A stretch of DNA of 40,453 bases from a virus. The notes below the pieces were generated by a model that searched no databases, was not told the DNA's origin, and saw only the letters and a list, made by a program, of their open reading frames with translations. This document shows positions 16,158 to 23,551 of the stretch, one piece after another (the stretch's first letter is position 1; each line of letters begins with the position of its first letter). The translations under genes were made by a program, and so were the position numbers. The stretch is from positions 1 to 40,453 of the IMG/VR virus record IMGVR_UViG_3300045611_000267; one strand, 5' to 3'.

Positions 16158-18476
16158 TTATTCGCCCTCTTTTAGGAAATCATCAATATCCTTTACCTTT
16201 TCCCAATTATTGCCAATTTTTATTTTAACTGGAATAACAACAGGTATATTATGAATAAGAATTGGAACTGTCATTTGAGTTTTAATAGCTTTTGCTGTTT
16301 CGTAAACATTATCTTGTTGTCCTTGAAAAATAAGAGTATTATCAACTTGTAAAAGAAATTCAACATTATTTATTTCCAAAATAGCTTTTTTATACATATC
16401 TGCAACTGTTGATTGCAAGAAAAACATAATTGCTTCTCGAACTGTTTTGTTATCAGGTCTGCCAAGAAAAATATGTTTTCTGCCAAAAAGGTTGACAAGT
16501 GTTCTTGTTTCTTTTATCACATTTTCAATTTCTTTATGCCATTCTTGTATTTTTTTAAATCTTTCAAAATATATTTTCCGAAATTCAGCTATTTGTGTTT
16601 TTGTTATTGTCTGACCAAGTTCAAAAAGAATACTATTAGCTAAACTTTGATCTCCTATCATATAATTAAACCCTCGACAGATTTTTTTGCTAAGCTCAGT
16701 TTCTTTATTTGCGTTAGGAAATTGTTTAAAAATTGTAGTAGCATATTCTTTATAAACATCTACTCCTTGCTCAAAAATACTTATAAGCTCTAAGTCTTTT
16801 GCAACATATGCTATAATTTTCTCTTCAGCCTGATAGTAGTTAACAACATAAAGAAGACAGTTTTTATCAGCAAGAAACAATTTTTTTGCGCTATGTTTGA
16901 TATTTTCCAAATTACCACCTGTACCAAATGGAGACATTCTGCTGGATATCATGTTTGCTTCAGTTGTTGAGGTAAAAGTAACTCTTAATCTTTCGTCTTT
17001 ATCTATTTTTGTGCTGAAAAATTCATAGTCTTTGGAAATTTCCTTATAATTAATTATAGTTTCAAAAATAGGTAATGGATATTTACTTTGTATTTTTTTT
17101 ATTGTCTCAATATCAACTGTTTTTTTAGACTTTTTCTGTATAGCAGCAGGTAATTTTAAACTATTATATATCAGTTTTTTTAATTGAACTGGAGAACCCA
17201 AACTTATACCCTTACCTGATTTATTACAAACAGAGCAAGTTCTTACTTTTCTCTTTCCAGTAATTCCAGCACCCTTACATTTTGGACATTGCCAATTTTC
17301 AGGCAACAGAGTATTTGCTTGTTTTTCTAAAGCACTTTTTTCAGCTTTGTATTGTTTTCGCATTGTTTGTAATTGCTTTTTATCAAAACGAATGCCTTGC
17401 AAAGTATTATTTACAAAAACTGGTATTAATGACATTTCCTGTTGAAAGGTTTGCCAATTTTGGCAAATGGAAAGTTCATTTTTTAGAGCATCATAAAGTT
17501 CTCTTGTAACAGCAGCATCGGTGCCATTATATTTCCAGTACATTTCCCAATCCTCAACTTTTCTCCAATTCTTATTATCATCTTTCCAGTAAGGTTCATT
17601 TGTAAAAAGACTTGCTAAAAAAGCAAGATTTTTTGGTAGTTCTGGATGACAAACATACATAGCAAGCATTGTGTCAAAAACAAAGTTGTCTATTTTGAAA
17701 CCATCTTTTTTTAAATAGCACCAATCATAATGAAAATTTTGTCCAACTATTGGGAACGATAACGCCCACTGAATGCACTCTTGTATTTTTTGCCAGTCAG
17801 TTTCATTCCAGAAGTTTTCAGTATAATATTTTAATGGAAGAACAAATGAAAGATTTGCTGAAGGGGCTATACCAATGCAACTAATATATTTAAGTGAAAA
17901 AGTCTCAATATCTATTGCTACTACTTCTGTTTTTTCAAATAATTCTTTATGCTCGTATAGTAAATTTAAGTCCTGCACAGAACGGATTATTTGAATATTT
18001 CTTTGTGGTCTGACTATTAGCGAATGATATGCTTCTGTTTTGACTTTTCGTAAATCTGCTAAAACAATTGGTCGTAATTCCCATTTTTTCATAACGTCAG
18101 CAAGAGAAAAAGTTGGCAGAACTTTGATACCTGACTTAGATTGCAGAATTGAGCCTCGATACTTGGAAATTTCATGCTGTTGAGTAACAGCATGAAGGGC
18201 AAAACTTCCAAGCGGGACGATAATATTCGGTTTAAGAGCTGAAATTTCATTTTCCAGTTCCTGCCACCATTGTTTTAATTCATTTGTTGGAATCATGCCT
18301 TGAAAATAGAAAGTTTTAAAGCTACGAGAAAGTTTTCTTTTAACTACACTTGCAATATATATATTCTCACAATTAATTCCAGCTCTTTGTAAAAGTTTAT
18401 CAAATTCTTTATTTTCAAAAGACTCTTTTTCTGTCAGAAATGCTTCAACAAAAACTATTTTTGCTTGTTTTGTCAT
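16158..18476 (-). CDS. UDG-like / 3'-5' exonuclease / family-A polymerase-like protein with defective palm
   Basis: 772 aa from ATG 18476 (ATGA overlap; a longer start lacks this). Residues 5-150 resemble a family-4/SPO1-type uracil-DNA glycosylase fold (PNIIVPLGSFA, then YRGSIL) but lack the GE.PG and HP catalytic motifs. Exonuclease motifs are intact: D189-I-E191, N247-x3-D251, Y316-x3-D320. A C-x2-C-x13-C-x2-C zinc insert lies at 397-417. The polymerase fold is clear (TxxNMISS, NLENI, REAIMFFLQSTVAD), yet motif A reads VVNYYQAEEK (N546 for catalytic Asp) and motif C reads LQVDNTLIF (N713 for catalytic Asp). The motif-B Arg is missing. Probably an exonuclease or scaffold, not a normal polymerase. 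Confidence 0.8.
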   Translation of the reverse strand: MTKQAKIVFVEAFLTEKESFENKEFDKLLQRAGINCENIYIASVVKRKLSRSFKTFYFQGMIPTNELKQWWQELENEISALKPNIIVPLGSFALHAVTQQHEISKYRGSILQSKSGIKVLPTFSLADVMKKWELRPIVLADLRKVKTEAYHSLIVRPQRNIQIIRSVQDLNLLYEHKELFEKTEVVAIDIETFSLKYISCIGIAPSANLSFVLPLKYYTENFWNETDWQKIQECIQWALSFPIVGQNFHYDWCYLKKDGFKIDNFVFDTMLAMYVCHPELPKNLAFLASLFTNEPYWKDDNKNWRKVEDWEMYWKYNGTDAAVTRELYDALKNELSICQNWQTFQQEMSLIPVFVNNTLQGIRFDKKQLQTMRKQYKAEKSALEKQANTLLPENWQCPKCKGAGITGKRKVRTCSVCNKSGKGISLGSPVQLKKLIYNSLKLPAAIQKKSKKTVDIETIKKIQSKYPLPIFETIINYKEISKDYEFFSTKIDKDERLRVTFTSTTEANMISSRMSPFGTGGNLENIKHSAKKLFLADKNCLLYVVNYYQAEEKIIAYVAKDLELISIFEQGVDVYKEYATTIFKQFPNANKETELSKKICRGFNYMIGDQSLANSILFELGQTITKTQIAEFRKIYFERFKKIQEWHKEIENVIKETRTLVNLFGRKHIFLGRPDNKTVREAIMFFLQSTVADMYKKAILEINNVEFLLQVDNTLIFQGQQDNVYETAKAIKTQMTVPILIHNIPVVIPVKIKIGNNWEKVKDIDDFLKEGE

Positions 18477-18658
18477 TTTTTGTTTTGCAAAATCCATTCA
18501 GATGAAAGTAAATCAGATGAGAACAAATCTGACAGCAAAATATAACCATGATGGTTTTCTCTTGGACAACACATACCATTAAAAACAGTTCTGCAAACCA
18601 CACAAATTTTTGCTTCATTGTATGGTATTGCATAATATAGTGAAAAATAACAATCCAT
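18473..18658 (-). CDS. Small Cys/His-rich (zinc-ribbon-like) protein
   Basis: 61 aa. C-V-V-C, then CC and HH (residues 19-37) could bind zinc. An alternative overlapping frame (18445-18633) was not chosen, because this one ends with the ATGA overlap that starts the polymerase-like gene and begins 7 bases after the preceding stop. There is no strong ribosome site, so it is probably translated by coupling. Function unknown; perhaps a nucleic-acid-binding partner of its neighbours. Confidence 0.5.
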   Translation of the reverse strand: MDCYFSLYYAIPYNEAKICVVCRTVFNGMCCPRENHHGYILLSDLFSSDLLSSEWILQNKK

Positions 18659-18665
18659 TGCTTTT

Positions 18666-19022
18666 TTATTCAGTTAAAAACGGTTCAAGTATAAAAAGCT
18701 CTTTTGGCGTTAAGATTACTTCATCAAAATCTGCTATTGAAAAATGAGAAAATGAAATTTCAACCTCAAAATCTACTAAGACACTTACTTCATCTCTAAA
18801 GACAGACATATTTTCTGCAGTAACTTGCCATATGCCATTTTCATTTTCTATTCCATACTTTTGCACGAGTTCGTTCCTGACTTTGAAAAAATTATCAGTC
18901 TCAGAGCTGATTGCTTTGATTAGCTTATACACTTTAAAAGCTGTTTTTGCAGGCATTTTAAAATCAGCCATTTTTGACAAAACTGGTAAAACCTCAAGCA
19001 ACTGTTTAATTGAGCAAATCAT
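18666..19022 (-). CDS. Hypothetical phage protein (DUF1617-like)
   Basis: 118 aa. Helical N-terminus (LLEVLPVLSKMADFKMPAKT, then AFKVYKLIKAISSETDNFFK), a short QKYGI...GIWQV hairpin, and a C-terminal LT.KELFILEPFL end fit what I remember of DUF1617, a small family of unknown function in phages. AAAGGAA lies about 6 bases before ATG 19022. A hairpin just upstream (19049-19084) separates it from the SSB-like gene, so it may be expressed at a lower level. Confidence 0.55.
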   Translation of the reverse strand: MICSIKQLLEVLPVLSKMADFKMPAKTAFKVYKLIKAISSETDNFFKVRNELVQKYGIENENGIWQVTAENMSVFRDEVSVLVDFEVEISFSHFSIADFDEVILTPKELFILEPFLTE

Positions 19023-19048
19023 GATAAATTCCTTTCAGTTAATTTTTT

Positions 19049-19084
19049 AAAGAAGGGAAGAGCAAAAAAACTCTTCCCTCCTTT
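19049..19084 (-). terminator. Strong hairpin between SSB-like and DUF1617-like genes
   Basis: GGGAAGAG (19055-19062) and CTCTTCCC (19071-19078) form a perfect 8-bp stem, which extends outward with AAAG and CTTT to about 14 bp with one G-U pair. On the minus strand the far side ends in UUCUUU followed by A's, so it could act as a partial terminator or attenuator after the recombination genes. As a rho-independent terminator it is imperfect, because the U's are part of the stem. Confidence 0.55.
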
Positions 19085-19093
19085 GTAAGTTGT

Positions 19094-19513
19094 TTATACA
19101 ATAATATTTCTGATCACGTTTGACTCTCCATAAATATCATCTCGCAGCACTTTTAATGTTGCTCTGATTTCTGCATTATATGCCACAGAAGTATCAAAGC
19201 CTTTTCCGTCATAACCTATTGCTTTGTTAAAACGGATAATTTTACCTTTTGCTGCATTAAGCTGTTCTGGAGTATCATATTTTGGATCAGGTACCCATAA
19301 CGAGTAACGAATTGGTTTAGGGTTAATAAGTCCAGAGTCTGTAACTCTGAGAAGCATTTCCAGCACACTTCTTTCTTTTCCGTCTTTCGTAATAATATCC
19401 TTTTTTTCACACGAGAGAATGCGCAAAGTGTAAATGTTATTGTCTCTGATTACCTGTGGCTCTTGATAATCTTCCAAATCGATATCAACCAAACTACTAA
19501 AGTCGTTTACCAT
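19094..19513 (-). CDS. Putative single-strand DNA-binding protein (Sak4 partner, DUF669-like)
   Basis: 139 aa. The beta-rich sequence (YTLRILSCEKKDIITKDGKE, then LEMLLRV) and the acidic N-terminus fit phage OB-fold or DUF669-type proteins that accompany Sak4 ATPases. No direct signature proves DNA binding. AAGGAG precedes ATG 19513. It lies downstream of the Sak4-like ATPase and TSCPD genes, in the order usual for phage recombination modules, which is the main support. Confidence 0.5.
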   Translation of the reverse strand: MVNDFSSLVDIDLEDYQEPQVIRDNNIYTLRILSCEKKDIITKDGKERSVLEMLLRVTDSGLINPKPIRYSLWVPDPKYDTPEQLNAAKGKIIRFNKAIGYDGKGFDTSVAYNAEIRATLKVLRDDIYGESNVIRNIIV

Positions 19514-19568
19514 TTTTACTCTCCTTTTTTATTTATTTTTACTTATCAAACCACGATACTCAATTATT

Positions 19569-19892
19569 TCATTCTTTTCCCTCCTTAATTGCTGTTTCTA
19601 ACACCAATGCAATGGCATTAGCACAGCTTAATCTATGCTCATTACTACTATGACACTGGATGCCTTTAATTGTTTGCACAATTTTTTTTACATCAGCATC
19701 CCGTTTAAGTGAAATAGACAAAAGTCTGCCAACAAGTTCTGTCATTGCTTTTGCACAAGTACCAGCTTTCCCTAAATTACAGAACACTTCCCGTATCTTG
19801 CCATTTTCCAAGTTGACAGTTACATACAATGCTCCACAAGCTGTTTCTGAACGTATTGTAACTCCATTAAGGAATGCAGGTCTTGTTGTCAT
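19569..19892 (-). CDS. Stand-alone TSCPD-domain protein (ribonucleotide-reductase-related)
   Basis: 107 aa. The core YVTVNLENGKIREVFCNLGK, then AGTCAKAMTELVGRLLS, then ADVKKIVQTIKGIQC, is the TSCPD domain otherwise found at the C-terminus of adenosylcobalamin-dependent ribonucleotide reductases and as small separate proteins. Cys 37, 46 and 80 sit at the conserved places. The catalytic reductase is absent from the window. It may regulate a host reductase or have another nucleotide-binding role; this is inference. AGAAGGAA precedes ATG 19892. It overlaps the end of the ATPase gene by 26 bases. Confidence 0.7.
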   Translation of the reverse strand: MTTRPAFLNGVTIRSETACGALYVTVNLENGKIREVFCNLGKAGTCAKAMTELVGRLLSISLKRDADVKKIVQTIKGIQCHSSNEHRLSCANAIALVLETAIKEGKE

Positions 19893-20652
19893 TTTCTTTT
19901 CCTTCTAAAGACTTTTTATAAGCTGCAAATTTGGAAAAAAGAACTTTTAAATCTGCCTCTTCATGCACATCAAGCCATGCCGCTCTTGTGCCAGCCTCAT
20001 ACGCTCCAAGACATCTGGTTTGCAATCTGTATTTTAGCGGTTTTCCGCCAACAACTTCAGTCCTGAAGACGAAATCAAACCGCCCTCCTATTGTTGTGGA
20101 TAGACGTCCAATTAAGGCTGGTTTGACGCTTATAGCTCCTGTTACTTGGTCTTTCTCAGGTTCATCGTGGCAGACAATAATAATATGACATGGCAAAGCG
20201 ACTATTTGAGAAATAAAATTTTGATATTCCACTCTGACTGCCGAATAGTCATTGCTGCCCATTTCACCAATTTGAGGCATTTGACCTGCCCGCCCCTTTT
20301 GAAAAAGCACACGGTTCATAATTACTTCTTGTAACATTGTGGAACCATCAACGGAAATCAGAAAAACTTCCTTATTATTAACCCTTAGCTTATTTTCTGA
20401 CTTCAGAGTATTCTGAATTTCAATAAGCTTTTTTTGTGCAAGAGTGAATGCAAGTGGTTGCATCAGATTGCTGTCTTGAAAAGTGTCAAATTCAATGTCT
20501 TTGCCAAGCACTGTCAACATTCCATCGTCAAAATCAAATACATAGCTTGGTTTGTCAAAAGTACCAATAAAGTGTGTTTTGCCAGTTTTTGGCGCACCGA
20601 CCAGTAAAATTTTAAAATAATAATTCTCCAGTGAAATGTTTTTTGCGTTCAT
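19867..20652 (-). CDS. Sak4-like RecA-fold ATPase (phage recombination)
   Basis: 261 aa. Walker A is GAPKTGKT at residues 19-26 after FKILLV; Walker B is FLISVDG (D102); HIIIVCHDE (about residue 156) is the sensor-like strand. It fits the AAA_24/Sak4 group, short RecA-core ATPases that promote single-strand annealing and exchange with a phage SSB. GGGAGG lies before ATG 20652, and a clear promoter lies at 20672-20701. Its neighbours, TSCPD and an SSB-like protein downstream and a Cas4/RecB-like nuclease upstream, make a recombination module. Confidence 0.75.
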   Translation of the reverse strand: MNAKNISLENYYFKILLVGAPKTGKTHFIGTFDKPSYVFDFDDGMLTVLGKDIEFDTFQDSNLMQPLAFTLAQKKLIEIQNTLKSENKLRVNNKEVFLISVDGSTMLQEVIMNRVLFQKGRAGQMPQIGEMGSNDYSAVRVEYQNFISQIVALPCHIIIVCHDEPEKDQVTGAISVKPALIGRLSTTIGGRFDFVFRTEVVGGKPLKYRLQTRCLGAYEAGTRAAWLDVHEEADLKVLFSKFAAYKKSLEGKENDNKTCIP

Positions 20653-20671
20653 TTTTTCCTCCCGATTTTAA

Positions 20672-20701
20672 ATTTTATCACATTTACAAAAGACTTGTCA
20701 A
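20672..20701 (-). promoter_or_regulatory. Sigma-70-type promoter for the Sak4 module
   Basis: On the minus strand TTGACA (20701-20696) is a perfect -35 box and TAAAAT (20677-20672) a good -10 box, separated by 18 bases. It lies 20 bases upstream of the Sak4-like ATG, in a 58-base gap with no coding sequence. It would give the recombination genes housekeeping transcription independent of the sigma-54 promoter at the operon head. Confidence 0.6.
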
Positions 20702-20710
20702 GCAAAAAAA

Positions 20711-20980
20711 TTATTTACAAGCTTTTTGTTTTTCATCCTCCCATGTTAGTTTATAGTAAGAGAGTTTTGCATTTATAAGCTGTACTCGCACACGACCAAT
20801 ATGTGCTTTTAAAGGCTTATCTTCGATAATATGTTTCCAAAGCATTTCGTCTTGATTAATACTTTCATGCCTGCCTCTTTCCTCGCCCATTATCCAGCCT
20901 AAAAGCAAACATAATCCCATTGAAACCAGCCATAGTATTGCTGTGGCAAAATGCCTGTCCCATTTTTGAATTGCATTCAT
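20711..20980 (-). CDS. Small membrane protein
   Basis: 89 aa. One clear transmembrane segment at about residues 13-31 (TAILWLVSMGLCLLLGWIM) is followed by a charged, helical cytoplasmic or periplasmic part (GEERGRHESINQDEMLWKH). AAGGAG precedes ATG 20980. No family recognised. In an early operon such single-span proteins often act on the host membrane or in exclusion, but nothing in the sequence shows that directly. Confidence 0.6.
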   Translation of the reverse strand: MNAIQKWDRHFATAILWLVSMGLCLLLGWIMGEERGRHESINQDEMLWKHIIEDKPLKAHIGRVRVQLINAKLSYYKLTWEDEKQKACK

Positions 20981-21022
20981 TTTTTTTCTCCTTTATTATT
21001 TTAACAACATCTCAATATTTTT

Positions 21023-21844
21023 TTATAGTTTCCATTCTGCTGTCTCATACATAGGGTTTTCATTCATGAGCTGAATTTGTTCGGAAAACGGCACTGGCAA
21101 CAAGCAAAAATCAAGGTATGAACATTGCGAATTATACGAATAACACTCTCCCATATTCTTTCTCCATTTTTTGACCTTGCGGTTTTCAGATATTAAGTTT
21201 GCTACATCCTGCACCCATTCTTGCCATTGTGCTGTTTCAAAAGGGCTTTTTGTTAGCAGTACTCTTTCAAACGCTGTGCGTGGTTTCTTTTCTTTGTCCC
21301 ATAAATGAGCTGGAACATGCAAAATATCAACCAAGACGCCCCATGCTGTTGAATAGTGATTTTTAAGCAAAGCATCATAACCAGTGTATTGCCAACTGGT
21401 TTCTGCAACAGGCACATATGTTGAAAGGTACAGAGAGGTAGTCTTATGATCAATAGCTGTTAGACCATAAACCCATTTTATAATCTTATCCAATTTTCCT
21501 ACAAAAACTAACTCATCTGTCAATGGCATTTCGTATTGTTTTTCAGTTGCGATAATTTCTTCAAATGGTTGATTTGCATAAGTTTTTGCGTATTCTCTTA
21601 TTAACACTTCTCCACATTCCACAGTACGTTTTTCATCAAGATTTTGTGGATAGTTGTCTTTAAAGAGCTGTATTGCTTTCTCTATATTTTTATCCATATA
21701 CCAGCTATCCATTGCCAAATGAATAGCGGTACCAAACAACAGAGGAGCTTGCGCTCCAATTTTAATCTTTTGCTCTTCATATCTCCAAAAATACCGTCTT
21801 GGACACCTTTCATACTCATTGAGCATTGAAAAATCTACTTTCAT
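21023..21844 (-). CDS. Cas4/RecB-like PD-(D/E)XK nuclease with Fe-S cysteines
   Basis: 273 aa from ATG 21844, which overlaps the preceding TGA and has GGAGG 9 bases before it. Nuclease motifs: H42 (FGTAIH), D119 (GKLDK), and D132-x-K134 (AIDHKTTS). C14 (ERCPRRYFW) together with C234, C241 and C247 matches the four-Cys Fe-S cluster of Cas4/AddB-type exonucleases. Phage members trim DNA ends for recombination. Its position upstream of a Sak4-like ATPase supports this. There is no sign of a CRISPR locus nearby. Confidence 0.8.
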   Translation of the reverse strand: MKVDFSMLNEYERCPRRYFWRYEEQKIKIGAQAPLLFGTAIHLAMDSWYMDKNIEKAIQLFKDNYPQNLDEKRTVECGEVLIREYAKTYANQPFEEIIATEKQYEMPLTDELVFVGKLDKIIKWVYGLTAIDHKTTSLYLSTYVPVAETSWQYTGYDALLKNHYSTAWGVLVDILHVPAHLWDKEKKPRTAFERVLLTKSPFETAQWQEWVQDVANLISENRKVKKWRKNMGECYSYNSQCSYLDFCLLPVPFSEQIQLMNENPMYETAEWKL

Positions 21845-22044
21845 TCGCTTGACCTCCATATTGTATTTGCAAGAGAAATAATAAAATTTTCTTTATCCTC
21901 GAAGTCCCACGATGTTTCCCATAGCCACATACCAAAATCTTCCAGTAGTTTTTCTTGCTGATAGTTGTTTGCAAGAAAAGAATTCTCAGTGAGCCATTCG
22001 CCAATTTCTCTTATTTTTTCTTCTGACAAGTTTATTTTTCTCAT
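21841..22044 (-). CDS. Small hypothetical protein
   Basis: 67 aa, acidic and helical with many Trp (KIREIGEWLTENSFLANNYQ; FGMWLWETSWDFEDKENF). Both ends are coupled: ATGA with the preceding gene and ATGA with the nuclease. GGAG stands 8 bases before ATG 22044. An alternative frame from 22004 is a shadow. No family recognised; tight coupling to the nuclease suggests similar expression levels, not necessarily a shared function. Confidence 0.6.
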   Translation of the reverse strand: MRKINLSEEKIREIGEWLTENSFLANNYQQEKLLEDFGMWLWETSWDFEDKENFIISLANTIWRSSE

Positions 22045-22376
22045 TTGTCAACTCCATTTTTCTTTATTAAAGAATCCAAGTATGTTAAATATTCTTCCAC
22101 TACCAGAGCTTGAATGCGAATATAGAATTCTTCTGAACTTTGACAGTTTTCCATAGTTTCTATCAGCTCTTTTTCAGGGTCAAGCTCTTGCATTTCAATG
22201 TGATTTTTCCAGAACCGATTTATTAAGAGCGATATATTGTCTAACGACGACTCTGGTACACCGTATTTTGTGTTTTCTGTCCAATCACAATCCCGCAAGC
22301 CTGAAAAAACGTCTTTCAGCTCATTTAATGTCAAGTACTGCAAATTTCCTTTCAAATCAACCAGTTCAATTTTCAT
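22041..22376 (-). CDS. Small hypothetical protein
   Basis: 111 aa. ATG 22376 is chosen because AAGAGG lies 8 bases upstream; an earlier ATG (22403) lies inside the previous gene without a ribosome site. The sequence is mixed alpha/beta (KIELVDLKGNLQYLTLNELK) with a helical acidic second half. It overlaps the previous gene by 11 bases. No motif or family recognised. Confidence 0.6.
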   Translation of the reverse strand: MKIELVDLKGNLQYLTLNELKDVFSGLRDCDWTENTKYGVPESSLDNISLLINRFWKNHIEMQELDPEKELIETMENCQSSEEFYIRIQALVVEEYLTYLDSLIKKNGVDK

Positions 22377-22596
22377 CTTCTTTTTCCTCTTGAGAAAGTT
22401 CATTCAAAATTTCCTGTTTGCAGAATTTCCACAAGTCAGGATCAACAAAAAACGGGCATCCCAAGTGTTCAATTTTTTCATAGCGTCTTGGCATTTTGTT
22501 CTGACCAGTTTGGAGAGCCAAACCGTCCAGAGAGAGTTCTAACACTGGTTCGTCAATAATCATTCCCTGAATATCAAACTGTTCCCAATTTTCCAT
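22366..22596 (-). CDS. Small acidic hypothetical protein
   Basis: 76 aa. Start ATG 22596 is fixed by AAGGAG seven bases before it; longer frames are out of register with the ribosome site. The C-terminus is strongly acidic (ELSQEEKEDEN), a feature sometimes seen in DNA-mimic or host-inhibitor proteins, but the net charge of the rest is unremarkable. It begins one base after the preceding stop. Confidence 0.6.
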   Translation of the reverse strand: MENWEQFDIQGMIIDEPVLELSLDGLALQTGQNKMPRRYEKIEHLGCPFFVDPDLWKFCKQEILNELSQEEKEDEN

Positions 22597-22597
22597 T

Positions 22598-22831
22598 TTA
22601 CTCTCCTTCATTTTGTTTAACATTAATGGCATTTTTTAGTTTCATTATATCATCTTCCAGTTGTTTAACTGTTATGGGAAGATAGATATAGTATGTTCCT
22701 TCACCAGAAAACATAAGACGAGCTTCATTTTTAAGATCTTTAAAGTATGAAAATATAATCTCAGAATCTTTACAGTCAAAATCAAGTGTAAACCTGAGTC
22801 TAATTCCTTTTTCATCAACAACTGTTATCAT
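22598..22831 (-). CDS. Small hypothetical protein
   Basis: 77 aa. Predicted beta-strands at the start (ITVVDEKGIRLRFTLDFD) and a helix near the end (TVKQLEDDIMKLKNAI). GGAGG and the leader TAGCAAAATG at 22829-22843 are identical to the start regions of two other genes in this operon. ATGA overlap with the previous gene. Family unknown. Confidence 0.6.
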   Translation of the reverse strand: MITVVDEKGIRLRFTLDFDCKDSEIIFSYFKDLKNEARLMFSGEGTYYIYLPITVKQLEDDIMKLKNAINVKQNEGE

Positions 22832-23010
22832 TTTGCTACCTCCTTTTTTATTATCTCTTTCATTTTAAGTGTGAAACGATCACTTTTAAATCCTTTGCGG
22901 GTTGCTAATGTTTCTGCAGCCTGCAACGCCTCTTCATATGTTTCATAAGTTTTTGTAAACGTTTTCTTTTTTGACGTCATTCTATCAATTATTTGTCCTT
23001 GCCATGCCAT
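22828..23010 (-). CDS. Small basic protein with repeated start cassette
   Basis: 60 aa from ATG 23010, set by GGAGG in a CATTTTGCTACCTCC block (plus strand) at 23008-23022; a longer frame would run into the repeat region upstream and lacks a ribosome site. Lys-rich (RMTSKKKTFTKTYETYEEAL), helical in the middle, possibly nucleic-acid binding. The gap of 55 bases to the preceding gene is part of the repeat copy at 23050-23115. Confidence 0.55.
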   Translation of the reverse strand: MAWQGQIIDRMTSKKKTFTKTYETYEEALQAAETLATRKGFKSDRFTLKMKEIIKKEVAK

Positions 23011-23065
23011 TTTGCTACCTCCTTTTTTTGTCTGCCCTCCATTGCTTGAACTAACTCTAACTACA

Positions 23066-23551
23066 TTACACATCCGCCCATGGACATATATGACCCTGTA
23101 TGCTACATAATGCCCTCCACTGTCTGAACTGAAATACTGTGTTTTTACAAGTACTTCCGTCAGCAAGAACAGACTCCACAGTCTGCCTTTCTGAGCAAGC
23201 TGCTATACAGCATCCACCACTAGCTCGGATAAGAGATACAAGATGAAAAAAAAAGCTCCATTCTCCAGCCACGTGGAATGTAGCGGTGGAGAGGAGCTTC
23301 TTTATGATAACATTATTTTTTAAGGGTTCATTGCACACACGTCCACGGACGTGTGATTGAACCCTATATGCTACATATAAATCAAGGACTATTTTATTAA
23401 ACATCTTTCTTGCTATTGCGGCAACTTCTTCTGAAGTTGCTGTGGCAGGCACAGAAGGATGCGGATAGTCCCAAATCTGAGACCACCCAGCCTTCTGTTC
23501 TTCTGACCAGCATGAAGAAGGATGGTTGGAAACGTTAATTAAAAGACTCAT
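23066..23551 (-). CDS. NHPSS-type protein (possibly a CRISPR-linked Rossmann-like family), with an internal insertion
   Basis: 161 aa. The N-terminus INVSNHPSSCWSEEQKAGW, with a YPHPSVPATATSEEV segment, and the later block VAGEWSFFFHLVSLI, GCCIAACSER, FQFRQWR recall a small family (NHPS..WS..Q and A.TSER motifs, usually about 130 residues) that I remember near type III CRISPR genes; this was not checked and is uncertain. About 25 residues between residue 60 and 90 look extra and coincide with a palindromic DNA element (23324-23364). AGGGGAGG precedes ATG 23551; ATGA overlap with the preceding gene. The mRNA is hairpin-rich. Confidence 0.5.
   Translation of the reverse strand: MSLLINVSNHPSSCWSEEQKAGWSQIWDYPHPSVPATATSEEVAAIARKMFNKIVLDLYVAYRVQSHVRGRVCNEPLKNNVIIKKLLSTATFHVAGEWSFFFHLVSLIRASGGCCIAACSERQTVESVLADGSTCKNTVFQFRQWRALCSIQGHICPWADV

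Noticed and set aside
18445-18633. Alternative minus-strand frame overlapping the small zinc-ribbon gene
   Set aside because: It lacks the ATGA coupling with the polymerase-like gene and lacks a ribosome site.
23050-23378. CRISPR array (two repeat copies near a possibly CRISPR-linked protein)
   Set aside because: Only two diverged copies about 270 bases apart with coding sequence between them; no regular spacers.
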